Of a stretch of 30,837 nt of DNA, positions 6,559 to 15,401 are shown in pieces. Numbering within the stretch: the stretch's first letter is position 1; each line of letters opens with the position of its first letter. The stretch is from an uncultured bacterium (GTDB lineage: Bacteria; Planctomycetota; Phycisphaerae; Phycisphaerales; UBA1924). The stretch spans positions 1-30,837 of the forward strand of contig CALKYH010000131.1 in assembly GCA_938003595.1 (NCBI GenBank), written 5' to 3'. Position numbers and translations under genes: made by a program. The notes beneath the pieces are model-generated. The model was not told the DNA's origin, did no database searches, and saw only the letters and a list, made by a program, of their open reading frames with translations.

Positions 6559-8898
6559 ATGAACAACGCTCATCATCACGAAACAGCCCCCGTGTCCGGA
6601 TCCGAGACAACGGAGCGCTGCGACCTGCCGATCCAGGGGATGTCCTGCGCTTCGTGCGCGGGGACTGTGGAGCGGGCGCTGGGCAGGTCGCCGGGCGTGC
6701 GCCGGGCCAGCGTGAACTTCGCGACGAAGACGGCGACGGTGGAGTTCGACCCCGAGGCGACAGATCCCGCGGCGCTGGTGGAGGCCGTTCGAAAGACGGG
6801 GTACGACGCCACAGCGCCAGCGCCGGATCAACACGACCATCACGATGCGCACGGCGGGCACGGCGAGGATCACGACGGCTCCGAGGGCCACGGCGAGCAC
6901 GACCACTCGAACGCGGGCGAACAGGCGGCGCTGCTGCGAAGAGTGATCGTCGGGGCGATCCTGTCGGCGCCGGTGCTGCTGATCGCGATGTCGCACGGGG
7001 CGATTGCGCTGCTGGATCAGCCGTGGATCAACTGGCTGCAACTGGCGTTGACGACGCCGGTGGTGGTCTGGTGCGGGGCGCCGTTCTACCGGGCGGCGTG
7101 GAAAGGCCTGAAGCATCTGCGGGCGAACATGGACACCCTGGTCGCGCTGGGCACGGGGACGGCGTATGTCTACTCGGCGGCGGCGACGATCTGGCCGGGG
7201 TTCTTCGCGGGCGCCCACGGGCACGACGGCGCGCCAGTGTACTACGAAGCGGCGGCGGTGATCATCGTGCTGGTGCTGCTGGGGCGGTGGATGGAGGCGC
7301 GGGCGACGGGGGCGACGGGCGCCGCGATCCGGCGGCTGATCGGCATGCAGGCCCGCACGGCGCGGGTTCAGCGAAATGGCGAGGAGCGGGATGTGCCGAT
7401 CGAGGAGGTGGCGGTCGGCGATGTGGTGATCGTGCGCCCGGGCGAGAAGATCCCGGTGGATGGAGTGGTCGAGGGGGGCGGCTCGGCGGTGGATGAGTCC
7501 ATGCTGACGGGCGAGAGCGTGCCGGTGAGCAAGGCCGCGGGCGACGAGGTCTTCGGCGCGACGATCAACACCACGGGCGCGTTGACAATCCGCACGACCA
7601 AGGTGGGCGCGGACACGGCGCTGCGGCAGATCGTCAAGCTGGTGCAGGAGGCGCAGGGGAGCAAGGCCCCGATCGCGCGCCTCGCCGACCGCATCAGCGC
7701 GTGGTTCACGCCGGCGGCGCTGGTGATCGCGCTGATCGCGGGCGTCGTCTGGTGGATCGCGGCGCCGGTGGACACACGCCTGAACATGGCGCTCGTCGCG
7801 TTCGTCTCCGTGCTGGTGATCGCCTGCCCCTGCGCCCTGGGCCTGGCCACGCCCACGGCGGTGATGGTGGGCACGGGCGTCGGCGCCGAGCGGGGCATCC
7901 TGATCCGCGGCGGCGAGGCGCTGGAGACGGCTCACAAGCTGCAGGTGGTGATCCTGGACAAGACGGGCACGATCACGGAAGGCAAGCCGGCGCTGACGGA
8001 TGTGCGCGCGGCCCCGGGCTTCGCGGAGGATGACCTGCTGCGGCTCGCGGCCTCGGCGGAGCGGCGGAGCGAGCACCCGCTGGCGGCCGCGATCGTGGAG
8101 GGGGCGAAGGCACATGGCCTGTCGCTGGATGAAGCGACGGCGTTCGAGGCCTCGGTCGGGCTCGGGGTGCGGGCGACAGTGGGCGGGCGAGCTGTGCTGG
8201 TGGGCAAGCGGGCGTTGCTCGCGGACGCGGGCGTGGAGACTCGCGCCATCGACGGCGACGCGGAGGCGCTCGCGGCGGAAGGCAAGACGGCGATGTTCGT
8301 GGCGGTGGACGGCAAGCCCGCCGGCGTGATCGCGGTGGCGGACCGTGTGAAGAACACCTCGCGCGAGGCCATCGAGCGGATGCGAGCGATGGGGCTGCGC
8401 GTGGCGATGATCACGGGCGACAATCAGAGGACGGCGGAGGCCGCGGCGCGGGAGGTGGGGATCGACCCCGAGCTGGTGTTCGCCGAGACGCTGCCGGAGG
8501 ACAAGGCGGCGCATGTGCGTCGATTGCGCGAGGGCGGCGAGGTGGTGGGCATGGTGGGCGACGGCATCAACGACGGGCCGGCGCTGGCGAGCGCCGATGT
8601 GGGGATGGCGATGGGGACCGGCACGGATGTCGCGATCGAGTCGGCGGACATCACGCTGATCCGGGGCGACCTTCGGGTGATCCCGGAGGCGATCGCGCTC
8701 TCGCGCCAGACGATGCGGACGATCAGGCAGAATCTCTTCTGGGCGTTCATCTACAACTCCGTCAGCATCCCGATCGCCGCGGGGGCGCTGTACCCCTGGA
8801 CGGGCTGGCTCCTCTCGCCGATGCTGGCGAGCGGAGCGATGGCGCTGAGCAGCGTGAGCGTGGTCCTGAACAGTCTGCGGCTGCGGCGGCGGGCCTGA
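6559..8898 (+). CDS. copA: Cu(I)-exporting P1B-type ATPase CopA
   Basis: A 779-residue membrane pump that moves Cu(I) out of the cytosol using ATP. It has one N-terminal metal-binding HMA domain with GMSCASC (C30, C33). A His/Asp/Gly linker (about 91-117, at least ten histidines) joins this to the first membrane helix. The transport site is CPC (423-425) in TM6. The A-domain loop is LTGESVPV, the phosphorylated aspartate is D467 in DKTGT, the nucleotide domain has SEHPLA (504-509), and the hinge is GDGINDGPAL (667-676). The late helices show YNSVSIPIAAG and MALSSVSVVLNSLRL, the pattern of the Cu+/Ag+ class. GGAG stands 7 bases before the ATG. It lies 16 bases behind csoR and should be induced by copper. 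A GC-rich hairpin follows the gene. Confidence 0.96.
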   Translation: MNNAHHHETAPVSGSETTERCDLPIQGMSCASCAGTVERALGRSPGVRRASVNFATKTATVEFDPEATDPAALVEAVRKTGYDATAPAPDQHDHHDAHGGHGEDHDGSEGHGEHDHSNAGEQAALLRRVIVGAILSAPVLLIAMSHGAIALLDQPWINWLQLALTTPVVVWCGAPFYRAAWKGLKHLRANMDTLVALGTGTAYVYSAAATIWPGFFAGAHGHDGAPVYYEAAAVIIVLVLLGRWMEARATGATGAAIRRLIGMQARTARVQRNGEERDVPIEEVAVGDVVIVRPGEKIPVDGVVEGGGSAVDESMLTGESVPVSKAAGDEVFGATINTTGALTIRTTKVGADTALRQIVKLVQEAQGSKAPIARLADRISAWFTPAALVIALIAGVVWWIAAPVDTRLNMALVAFVSVLVIACPCALGLATPTAVMVGTGVGAERGILIRGGEALETAHKLQVVILDKTGTITEGKPALTDVRAAPGFAEDDLLRLAASAERRSEHPLAAAIVEGAKAHGLSLDEATAFEASVGLGVRATVGGRAVLVGKRALLADAGVETRAIDGDAEALAAEGKTAMFVAVDGKPAGVIAVADRVKNTSREAIERMRAMGLRVAMITGDNQRTAEAAAREVGIDPELVFAETLPEDKAAHVRRLREGGEVVGMVGDGINDGPALASADVGMAMGTGTDVAIESADITLIRGDLRVIPEAIALSRQTMRTIRQNLFWAFIYNSVSIPIAAGALYPWTGWLLSPMLASGAMALSSVSVVLNSLRLRRRA

Positions 8899-8917
8899 CC
8901 CGGCGGCGCGGGGTCCT

Positions 8918-8940
8918 GCCCCGGGGCGGGCGGCCGGGGC
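8918..8940 (+). terminator. GC hairpin after copA, weak terminator candidate
   Basis: GCCCCGG and CCGGGGC form a 7-bp all-GC stem around a 9-base loop, 19 bases after the copA stop, followed by GTTCC rather than a T run. It could slow or end transcription before the DUF1338 gene, but a rho-independent terminator would need more T residues. Confidence 0.35.
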
Positions 8941-9033
8941 GTTCCGGTCTGGCTGCCGGGCGGCGGGCCTCCATACGATGTGGTTTGCCCGACGACCCCG
9001 TCCGCACCCGCCGACCACCGCCTTGATTCTTCC

Positions 9034-10761
9034 ATGACGACGCACACCCCCGCCGATCCGCTCGTTCAGAACGGACCCTTCGTCAACAAGCTCGAGATGC
9101 AGGGCCGGCTGTTCGCCGAGCTGTCGCGGATGTTCGGGCGTGAGACGCCGCTCTACGACCGCTCGCTGCTGGTGAACCGCGAGGTGAACAAGGCGGTCTG
9201 CGAGCTGCTCGGGATGCTCCACGTCGGCTTTGCGCTGTCGGACGAGGAGCTGGAGCTGGCCAGCGGCGAGCGGCACGGCGCGATCCGGATCGGCAAGCCT
9301 GAGGAGTACCGCTGGATCGCGAGGTTCTTCGCGGCGTTCGGCATGGCGCCGCACAACTTCTACGACATGACGAGCGTGGGCCTGAAGAGCCAGCCGGTGC
9401 TGGCGACGGCGTTCCGGTCCGTCCTGCGCCCGGACCATCGGGTGTTCTGCTCGCTGCTGCAGACGGACTACTTTGACCCGGTCACGCGCGCGCGGATCGA
9501 GGCGCTGCTGGCGGACCGGCAGGTGTTCTCCGACGAGGCGAAACGGCTGGTCGAGAAAAGCGAACGCGAGGGCGGGCTGCGGAGCGACGACGCCGAGGCG
9601 CTGATCCGCGAGGGCACCGGGCGCATCTTCCGCTGGACGGGCCGGGCGCGGGACCATCAGCTCTACACAGACCTGTGCGCCTCGGGCTTCAAGATCGCGG
9701 CGGACATCGCCTGCTTCGAACGGCACCACCTCAATCACCTGACGCCGAACACCTTCTGCATCGATTTGTACTCCGCGGCGATGAAGCGCTGCATGGGGGA
9801 GATGACCGAGGGCGCGTTCCGCGAGCGGGCGGTGCGGGCGCTGGACCGGCTCCTCGCCACCGCGGACCGGGACTTCATGATGCTGCAGTTCAAGCGGCTG
9901 TCGCGTCGGTCGGTGGATTCGTTCAAGCCCGGGACTCCGGCGCCGGGCGCGGTGGAGGCGCTGGCGGACGCGCTGATCGCGCGGCTGCAGGCGCCGCAGT
10001 TCGCGCTGCACAAGCTGCCGCACGCGGGCTTCAAGAACCTGACCGAGGGCCCGAGCGCCGACACGCCGATCCTGCTGCGCCAGGACGCGTACCGCGCGCT
10101 GACGGAGCCGGTGACCTTCACCAACCCGGACGGCTCGGTGGTGGAGTCGGCGCATACGGCGCGGTTCGGCGAGATCGAGCAGCGCTCGTACGCGGTGACG
10201 CCCAAGGGGCGGCGCATGTACGACCGTTGCCTGGAGATCGCGGACGCGGCGGTGGCGCTGCACCCGGGCCTGGCGGAGCGAGACTTCGGCGCGTACGAGG
10301 CCATGTACAGCGCGCCGTTCCGGCCGTTCCCCAAGACGCTGCCCGAGCTGCTGCAGCAGGGTCTGGCGTACGGGCGCTACTCCCCCACCGCCGCGGGCGT
10401 CGCGGCGGCGGGCACGATCCAGACGACGAACATCCACGAGCTGATCCGGATGGGGTACGCGGACTACGAGGGCGTGCGCTACGAGGATTTTCTGCCCGTC
10501 AGCGCCGCGGGGATCTTCGCGTCGAACCTGAGCCAGTACGGCACCGAATCGACCGCGGCGACCAAGCCCGTGTACACGCAGGCCATGCTCGAGGAGATCC
10601 TGGGCTGCAGGATCATCGACGCCGACACGATCTACCGTGGCGAGGAGGCGGCGTCGCGCCTGCACACCTATGCGAAGCTCGGGCTTCTGGACCAGCTGCC
10701 GGAGTGGCAGCGGGCGGAGCTGGACCGCGCCGCGGCGGCGCTGGCGGCGATCGTCGGCTGA
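9034..10761 (+). CDS. DUF1338 family protein, 2-oxoadipate dioxygenase/decarboxylase-like (HglS/YdcJ family)
   Basis: A 575-residue soluble protein. Recognised family stretches are the early FVNKLEMQGRLFAELSRMFG, the metal-site segment HLNHLTPN (H235) and the segment RFGEIEQRSYAVTPKGRRMYD (E380/E382). Characterised HglS converts 2-oxoadipate to 2-hydroxyglutarate with an Fe(II) held by two His and one Glu, in lysine breakdown. This protein is about 100 residues longer than the P. putida enzyme. The place where I expect the first His ligand reads VLATAFR; H107 in MAPHNFYD may stand in. The arginine I expect after NHLTP is Asn. The family call is firm, the reaction is not. Start: ATG 9034 lies 55 bases after TACGAT (8974), a possible -10; an in-frame ATG at 8980 is the alternative. 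Its stop abuts that of the convergent czcA. Confidence 0.75.
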   Translation: MTTHTPADPLVQNGPFVNKLEMQGRLFAELSRMFGRETPLYDRSLLVNREVNKAVCELLGMLHVGFALSDEELELASGERHGAIRIGKPEEYRWIARFFAAFGMAPHNFYDMTSVGLKSQPVLATAFRSVLRPDHRVFCSLLQTDYFDPVTRARIEALLADRQVFSDEAKRLVEKSEREGGLRSDDAEALIREGTGRIFRWTGRARDHQLYTDLCASGFKIAADIACFERHHLNHLTPNTFCIDLYSAAMKRCMGEMTEGAFRERAVRALDRLLATADRDFMMLQFKRLSRRSVDSFKPGTPAPGAVEALADALIARLQAPQFALHKLPHAGFKNLTEGPSADTPILLRQDAYRALTEPVTFTNPDGSVVESAHTARFGEIEQRSYAVTPKGRRMYDRCLEIADAAVALHPGLAERDFGAYEAMYSAPFRPFPKTLPELLQQGLAYGRYSPTAAGVAAAGTIQTTNIHELIRMGYADYEGVRYEDFLPVSAAGIFASNLSQYGTESTAATKPVYTQAMLEEILGCRIIDADTIYRGEEAASRLHTYAKLGLLDQLPEWQRAELDRAAAALAAIVG

Positions 10762-13700
10762 TCACGCGTCGGGGACGGGGTCTCGCCCGGCGAAGACGCG
10801 GTAGAGCGCCGGCAGCACGAGCAGCGTGAGCAGCGTGCTGGAGACCAGGCCGCCGATGACCACGGTGGCCAGGGGTCGCTGCACCTCCGCGCCGGCGCCT
10901 CGTGCGATCGCCATGGGGACGAAGCCGAGCGAGGCGACGAGCGCGGTCATGAGCACGGGTCGGAGGCGGCTGAGCGAGCCGCGGTAGACGGCTTCGGGAG
11001 CCGCGATTCCATCCTCACGGAGCCGGTTGATGGAGCTGACCATCACCAGACCGTTGAGCACGGCGACGCCCGAGAGCGCGATGAAGCCGACCGCCGCGGA
11101 GATGGAGAACGGCATGTCGCGCAGCCACAGCGCCACGACGCCGCCCGTGAGCCCCAGCGGGATGCCGGTGAAGACCAGCAGCGCGTGCCGCGCGGAATGG
11201 AACGCGCTGAACAGCAGCAGGAAGATCAGCAGGAAGCACACGGGCACCACGATCGAGAGGCGCTCCCGCGCGGCGATGAGGTTCTCGAACTGCCCGCCCC
11301 ACTCCAGGTATCCGCCGGGCGGGAGCGCGACCGGGGCGATCGCGGCCTGGGCGTCGCGGACGAACGAGCCCAGGTCCCGCCCCCGGACATTGCACTGCAC
11401 GACGATGCGCCGCTTGCCGTTCTCTCGGCTGATCTGGTTCGGGCCCTCCGCGACCGTGATGGAAGCCAACGCCGCCAGAGGGATGTAGGCGGGCCGAGCC
11501 TCGCCGGTGGAGAACTGATCGTCGATGGTGTGCCCGCGCTCGTGGTCCTCCGCGTCGAAGGCCGCCATGGACGCATCGTCGGCGGCGCGGCGCCGCAGGT
11601 CGTACGACGGAAGCGGGATGGGGAGCGAGCCGATCGCCTCGAGATCGCGCCGGATCTCGTCGGGGAGGCGAACGACCAGGTCGAACCGGCGGTCGCCCTC
11701 GAAGACCTGCCCAGCTTCGCGCCCGCCGATGGCCGCGGAGATGATGTCCTGCACATCGGAAACAGTGACGCCATAGCGGGCGATGGCCCCACGATCGATG
11801 TCGATGGTCATGACGGGCAGGCCCTCTGTGACCTCGACCTGCACATCCTCGGCGCCGGGGAGGTTCTCAAGGATCTGCGCGATGTCGTTCGCGGCCACTC
11901 CCATCTGGTCGAAGTCGTCGCCGAAGACCTTGACGGCGACATCGCTGCGGACGCCGGCGATGAGCTCGTTGAAGCGCATCTGGATGGGCTGGAGGAACTC
12001 GTACTGGCTGCCGGGGACACGCTCGACCGCCTGCTCGATGCGGGCGATGACATCGGCCTTGGTGTCCGACGGGTCGGGCCACTCGGCGCGCGGCTTGAGG
12101 ATGATGAAGGTGTCGGAGGTGCTCGGGGGCATGGGGTCGGCGGCCATCTCCGCGGTGCCGGTCTTGGAGTAGACATAGGCGACCTCGGGGAGCGCGCCGA
12201 CGGCCCGTTCGATCTCGAACTGGATCTCGACGGACTGCGTCAGGCCCGTGCTGGGGATGCGCAGGCCGTGCATCGCGATGTCCTTTTCATCGAGCGTGGG
12301 GATGAACTCCTGCCCGAGGCGGCCGTAGAGCGCGATGGACGCGGCGAACGCCAGCGCGCCGCCGATGACTACGGCCCAGGGCGCCCGCAGCGCCGCCCGG
12401 AGCGCCGGGGCGTAGACGGCCTTGGCGGCGCGGATGACCGCGTTGTCGCCCTCGCGCACGCGCCCGCGGACGAGGATCGCGACCAGCGCCGGGACGAGCG
12501 TCATCGAGAGGATGAACGCCGAGACCAGCGCGAAGATGACGGTCAGCGCCATCGGGTGAAACATCTTGCCCTCGACGCCGGTGAGCGCGAGGATGGGGAA
12601 GTAGACCGTGATGATGATGGCCTGGCCGAAGGCGGAGGGCTGGATCATCTCCTTCGCCGCGACGGCGACCTCGCTCAGCCGCTCCTGCAGCGTCAGCAGG
12701 CGGCCCTCGCGATGCTGTCGCTCCGCGAGGCGGCGGAGGCAGTTCTCCACGATGATGACGGCGCCGTCGACGATAAGGCCGAAGTCGATCGCGCCCAGGC
12801 TCATGAGGTTCCCGGTGATCCCCGCCTGCACCATGCCGGTGGCGGTCATGAGCATCGAGAGCGGGATGGCCAGCGCGCAGATGAGCGCGGCTCGGATGTT
12901 CCCCAGCAGCAGGAACAGCACGACGATGACCAGGATCGCGCCCTCGGCGAGGTTCTTCGTGACGGTGGCGATGGTGGCGTCGACCAGCGTGGTCCGGTTC
13001 AGCACGGTCTTGGCGCGGACGCCGGGGGGCAGGTTCTGGTTGATCTCGCCCATCCGGGCGTCCACCGCGGACGAGACGATGCGGCTGTTGGCGCCTGTCA
13101 GCATCATCGTCATCCCGACGACGACCTCGGCTCCATTCTCGCTGCCCGCGCCGGAGCGAAGCTCCTTCCCGAGCCCCACCCACGCGACATCGCGCAGGAG
13201 GATCGGCGTGCCGCCGCGCTGGCCGACGGCGATCTCGGCGATCTGCTCGGCGTCGTCGATGCGCCCGGCGACGCGGACGGTGTAGGCCTCGCCCTTGTGC
13301 TCGATGTAGCCGGCGCCGGCGCTCGCGTTGTTGTGCTCCAGCGCCTCGATGACATCGGCGAAGGTCAGACCGTAGCTGACCAGCTTCATCGGGTCAGGCT
13401 GGACATGGAACTGCTTGACATACCCGCCGATCGAGTCCACCGCGGCGACTCCGGGCACGGTGCGCAGCTGGGGCGAGATGATCCAGTCCTGCACCGTCCG
13501 CAGGTAGACGGCTCGTTCGAAGGCGCTCGAGAGGATCTCGCCCTCGGGCGTGCGGTAGGCCCCGTCGGCCTGCCAGCCGGGCTCGCCCGGGGCCGCGACG
13601 GGCGCGCCCTCGCCGTCGGGATGCTCGAACTCGACGGTGTACATGTAGATCTCGCCCAGGCCTGTGGAGAGCGCGCCCATCCGCGGCTCCACGCCCGCGG

Positions 13701-14064
13701 GGAGCGCCTCGCGGGCGTCGCTCAGGCGCTCGAGCGCCTGCTGGCGGGCGAAGTAGATGTCCACGGACTCCTTGAAGACCGCGGTCACCTGCGAAAAGCC
13801 GTTGCGCGACAGCGAGCGCGTGTACTCGAGCCCGGGGATGCCCGCGAGCGAGGTCTCGATCGGGAAGGTCACCTGCGTCTCGATCTCCTGCGGCGAGAGC
13901 GCGGGCGCCAGCGTGTTGATCTGGACCTGATTGTTCGTGATGTCGGGCACGGCGTCGATCGGCAGGCGCGTGAACGACCACGCGCCCAGCGCGGCGACCG
14001 CGACGGCCCCGAGCGCCACGAGCCAGCGGTTGCGGATCGAGAATCGAATGATGGGTTCGAGCAT
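10762..14064 (-). CDS. czcA: Heavy-metal efflux RND pump, CzcA type
   Basis: A 1100-residue inner-membrane proton/metal antiporter, the engine of a tripartite efflux complex. Standard RND layout: TM1 after the N-terminal MLEPIIRFSIRNRWLV, a large periplasmic loop with IPGLEYTRSLSRNGFSQVT and VPGVAAVDSIGGYVKQFHV, TM2-6, a second loop, and TM7-12. The TM4 proton-relay signature GAIDFGLIVDGAVIIVEN gives D427, D433 and E440, with the same spacing as D402/D408/E415 of Cupriavidus CzcA. The Cu/Ag pump CusA lacks this DFG-DGA pattern, so divalent Zn/Co/Cd/Ni is more likely than copper. The periplasmic loop before RTVQDWIISPQLR carries an insert of about 35 residues rich in Gly/Pro/Ala. Start at ATG 14064 follows czcB by 31 bases. 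The frame upstream of it is a shadow of czcB. Confidence 0.93.
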   Translation of the reverse strand: MLEPIIRFSIRNRWLVALGAVAVAALGAWSFTRLPIDAVPDITNNQVQINTLAPALSPQEIETQVTFPIETSLAGIPGLEYTRSLSRNGFSQVTAVFKESVDIYFARQQALERLSDAREALPAGVEPRMGALSTGLGEIYMYTVEFEHPDGEGAPVAAPGEPGWQADGAYRTPEGEILSSAFERAVYLRTVQDWIISPQLRTVPGVAAVDSIGGYVKQFHVQPDPMKLVSYGLTFADVIEALEHNNASAGAGYIEHKGEAYTVRVAGRIDDAEQIAEIAVGQRGGTPILLRDVAWVGLGKELRSGAGSENGAEVVVGMTMMLTGANSRIVSSAVDARMGEINQNLPPGVRAKTVLNRTTLVDATIATVTKNLAEGAILVIVVLFLLLGNIRAALICALAIPLSMLMTATGMVQAGITGNLMSLGAIDFGLIVDGAVIIVENCLRRLAERQHREGRLLTLQERLSEVAVAAKEMIQPSAFGQAIIITVYFPILALTGVEGKMFHPMALTVIFALVSAFILSMTLVPALVAILVRGRVREGDNAVIRAAKAVYAPALRAALRAPWAVVIGGALAFAASIALYGRLGQEFIPTLDEKDIAMHGLRIPSTGLTQSVEIQFEIERAVGALPEVAYVYSKTGTAEMAADPMPPSTSDTFIILKPRAEWPDPSDTKADVIARIEQAVERVPGSQYEFLQPIQMRFNELIAGVRSDVAVKVFGDDFDQMGVAANDIAQILENLPGAEDVQVEVTEGLPVMTIDIDRGAIARYGVTVSDVQDIISAAIGGREAGQVFEGDRRFDLVVRLPDEIRRDLEAIGSLPIPLPSYDLRRRAADDASMAAFDAEDHERGHTIDDQFSTGEARPAYIPLAALASITVAEGPNQISRENGKRRIVVQCNVRGRDLGSFVRDAQAAIAPVALPPGGYLEWGGQFENLIAARERLSIVVPVCFLLIFLLLFSAFHSARHALLVFTGIPLGLTGGVVALWLRDMPFSISAAVGFIALSGVAVLNGLVMVSSINRLREDGIAAPEAVYRGSLSRLRPVLMTALVASLGFVPMAIARGAGAEVQRPLATVVIGGLVSSTLLTLLVLPALYRVFAGRDPVPDA

Positions 14065-14095
14065 GGCGGATGGATCCGATCGAATGGGGCGAGAT

Positions 14096-15349
14096 TCAGT
14101 GCTCGTGCTTGGCCGTGGACTTGCCGAGCTGGGCTTTGAGGATGAAGGACGACGCGACGACGATCGGGTCGCCCTCCGCAAGACCCTCGAACACCTGGCG
14201 CATGCCGCCGATCGGCTCGCCGACCACGACCGGGCGGACCTCGTAGAGGTCGTACCGCTCGGGGTCGCGCACGAAGACCACGGTCTGGCCTTCGATGGTC
14301 TGCACCGCGGCGTCCGGGACGGCCAGGACCTGCACCGCGCCCACTGGCGCCGACCCGGCGCTCAGCTCGGCCTGGGCGAACATCCCCGGGCGAAGCCGCC
14401 CCTCCTTGTTCTCAAGCTCCACACGCACGCGCGCGGTGCGCGTCGCTTCGTTCAGGTCGGCGCTGATGAACTGCACGGGCCCTTCGAAGACCTCGTCCGG
14501 AAACGCCACGAAGCGAAGACGAGCGACCGAGCCGACGCCCACGGCTCCGAGGCGAGTCTCGGGCACATCGACGATCGCCCAGAGCGTCTCTGTGTCCGCG
14601 ACCACGAGGAGCGCATCCTGCTCCGGGCGGACAAGTTCGCCGAGCGTGACATCCCGACGCACCACGCGGCCGCCGATCGGCGCCCGCAGCGTGACGCGCG
14701 GCGAGATCTCGCCCGAGGCCGCCATGGACTCGATCTCGTCCTCCGACATGCCCAGGAGCATCAGCCGATTCGCGGCGCCCATCATGGCGGCGCGGGCGTT
14801 GAGCAGCGTCGACTCCGCGCCCTGCAGCGCCGCCATGCGGTTCTGCACTTCTGTGAGGGAGATGCCCTGCGTCTCCTCGTACAGCTTGCGGCCGCGGTCG
14901 TAGCTGCTGCGGGCCAGCTCCACCAGCGGCGCCGCGGCGGCGGCGATGGCGCGGCTCTGGATGTACTCGCTCTGCGCTGCGCCCAGCTCGGGGCTCTCCA
15001 GCACGAGCAGGGCGTCGCCTTCCCGCGCCTGATCGCCCAGGCGCACCGGCATCTCCGCGACGCGGCCGACGACCGCCGACCCGATATGCGCCATGCGCTC
15101 GCTGTTGAACACGAGTCGAGCCGGCGCGGGGAAGGTCGGCGCGAGAGTCCTGCGGGCGACAGGCTCGACTCGGACGCCGAACGCCTCCGCGGCGGAGGGA
15201 TGGATCTCCACGACCCCCTCCTCGCCGTGGTCGTCGTGGTGATCGTGATCGTCGTGGTCGTGCGACTGGGCGTGCGCGACGCCCGCGGCCAGAGCGAACA
15301 TACCGATGAGGGCGAGCCGCGCAAGAAGCCGGTGTGAGATGGGGAACAT
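14096..15349 (-). CDS. czcB: Efflux membrane fusion protein, CzcB/CusB type, with His-rich N-terminus
   Basis: A 417-residue periplasmic adaptor that links the RND pump to the outer-membrane channel. A signal peptide (MFPISHRLLARLALIGMFALAAGVAHA) precedes a His/Asp run, about residues 28-43 (HDHDDHDHHDDHG), likely to bind metal. Then come the barrel-sandwich half AHIGSAVVGRVAEMPVRLGDQ with VLESPELGAAQSEY, a long alpha-hairpin (about 130-200, NRMAALQGAESTLLNARAAM), and the returning lipoyl half VTLRAPIGGRVVRRDVTLGE. The beta-barrel segment is TLWAIVDVPETRLGAVGVG. The C-terminal domain ends with AKHEH. GGAG lies 9 bases before ATG 15349. It sits 52 bases after czcC and 31 bases before czcA, in operon order C-B-A. 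Confidence 0.93.
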   Translation of the reverse strand: MFPISHRLLARLALIGMFALAAGVAHAQSHDHDDHDHHDDHGEEGVVEIHPSAAEAFGVRVEPVARRTLAPTFPAPARLVFNSERMAHIGSAVVGRVAEMPVRLGDQAREGDALLVLESPELGAAQSEYIQSRAIAAAAAPLVELARSSYDRGRKLYEETQGISLTEVQNRMAALQGAESTLLNARAAMMGAANRLMLLGMSEDEIESMAASGEISPRVTLRAPIGGRVVRRDVTLGELVRPEQDALLVVADTETLWAIVDVPETRLGAVGVGSVARLRFVAFPDEVFEGPVQFISADLNEATRTARVRVELENKEGRLRPGMFAQAELSAGSAPVGAVQVLAVPDAAVQTIEGQTVVFVRDPERYDLYEVRPVVVGEPIGGMRQVFEGLAEGDPIVVASSFILKAQLGKSTAKHEH

Positions 15350-15401
15350 GGTCGTGGTCTCCGGGACTGCGGCGCTGGGCCGCGGGAATGTCGGATGGCG
15401 T

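Noticed and set aside
6841..6910. Tandem CAC/GGC-rich repeat-like stretch in copA
   Set aside because: It encodes the His/Gly/Asp metal-binding linker and is explained by protein function rather than by a DNA repeat element.
6376..10665. Open minus-strand frame of 1429 codons opposite csoR-copA and the DUF1338 gene
   Set aside because: It covers three well-recognised plus-strand genes. Its translation is Arg/His/Gln/Ala-rich without domains, the usual result of high third-position GC on the other strand.
11185..14139. Open plus-strand frame of 984 codons opposite czcA
   Set aside because: Composition is Asp/Gly/Leu/Arg-rich and repetitive, with no motif, and it is fully antisense to a clear RND pump gene.
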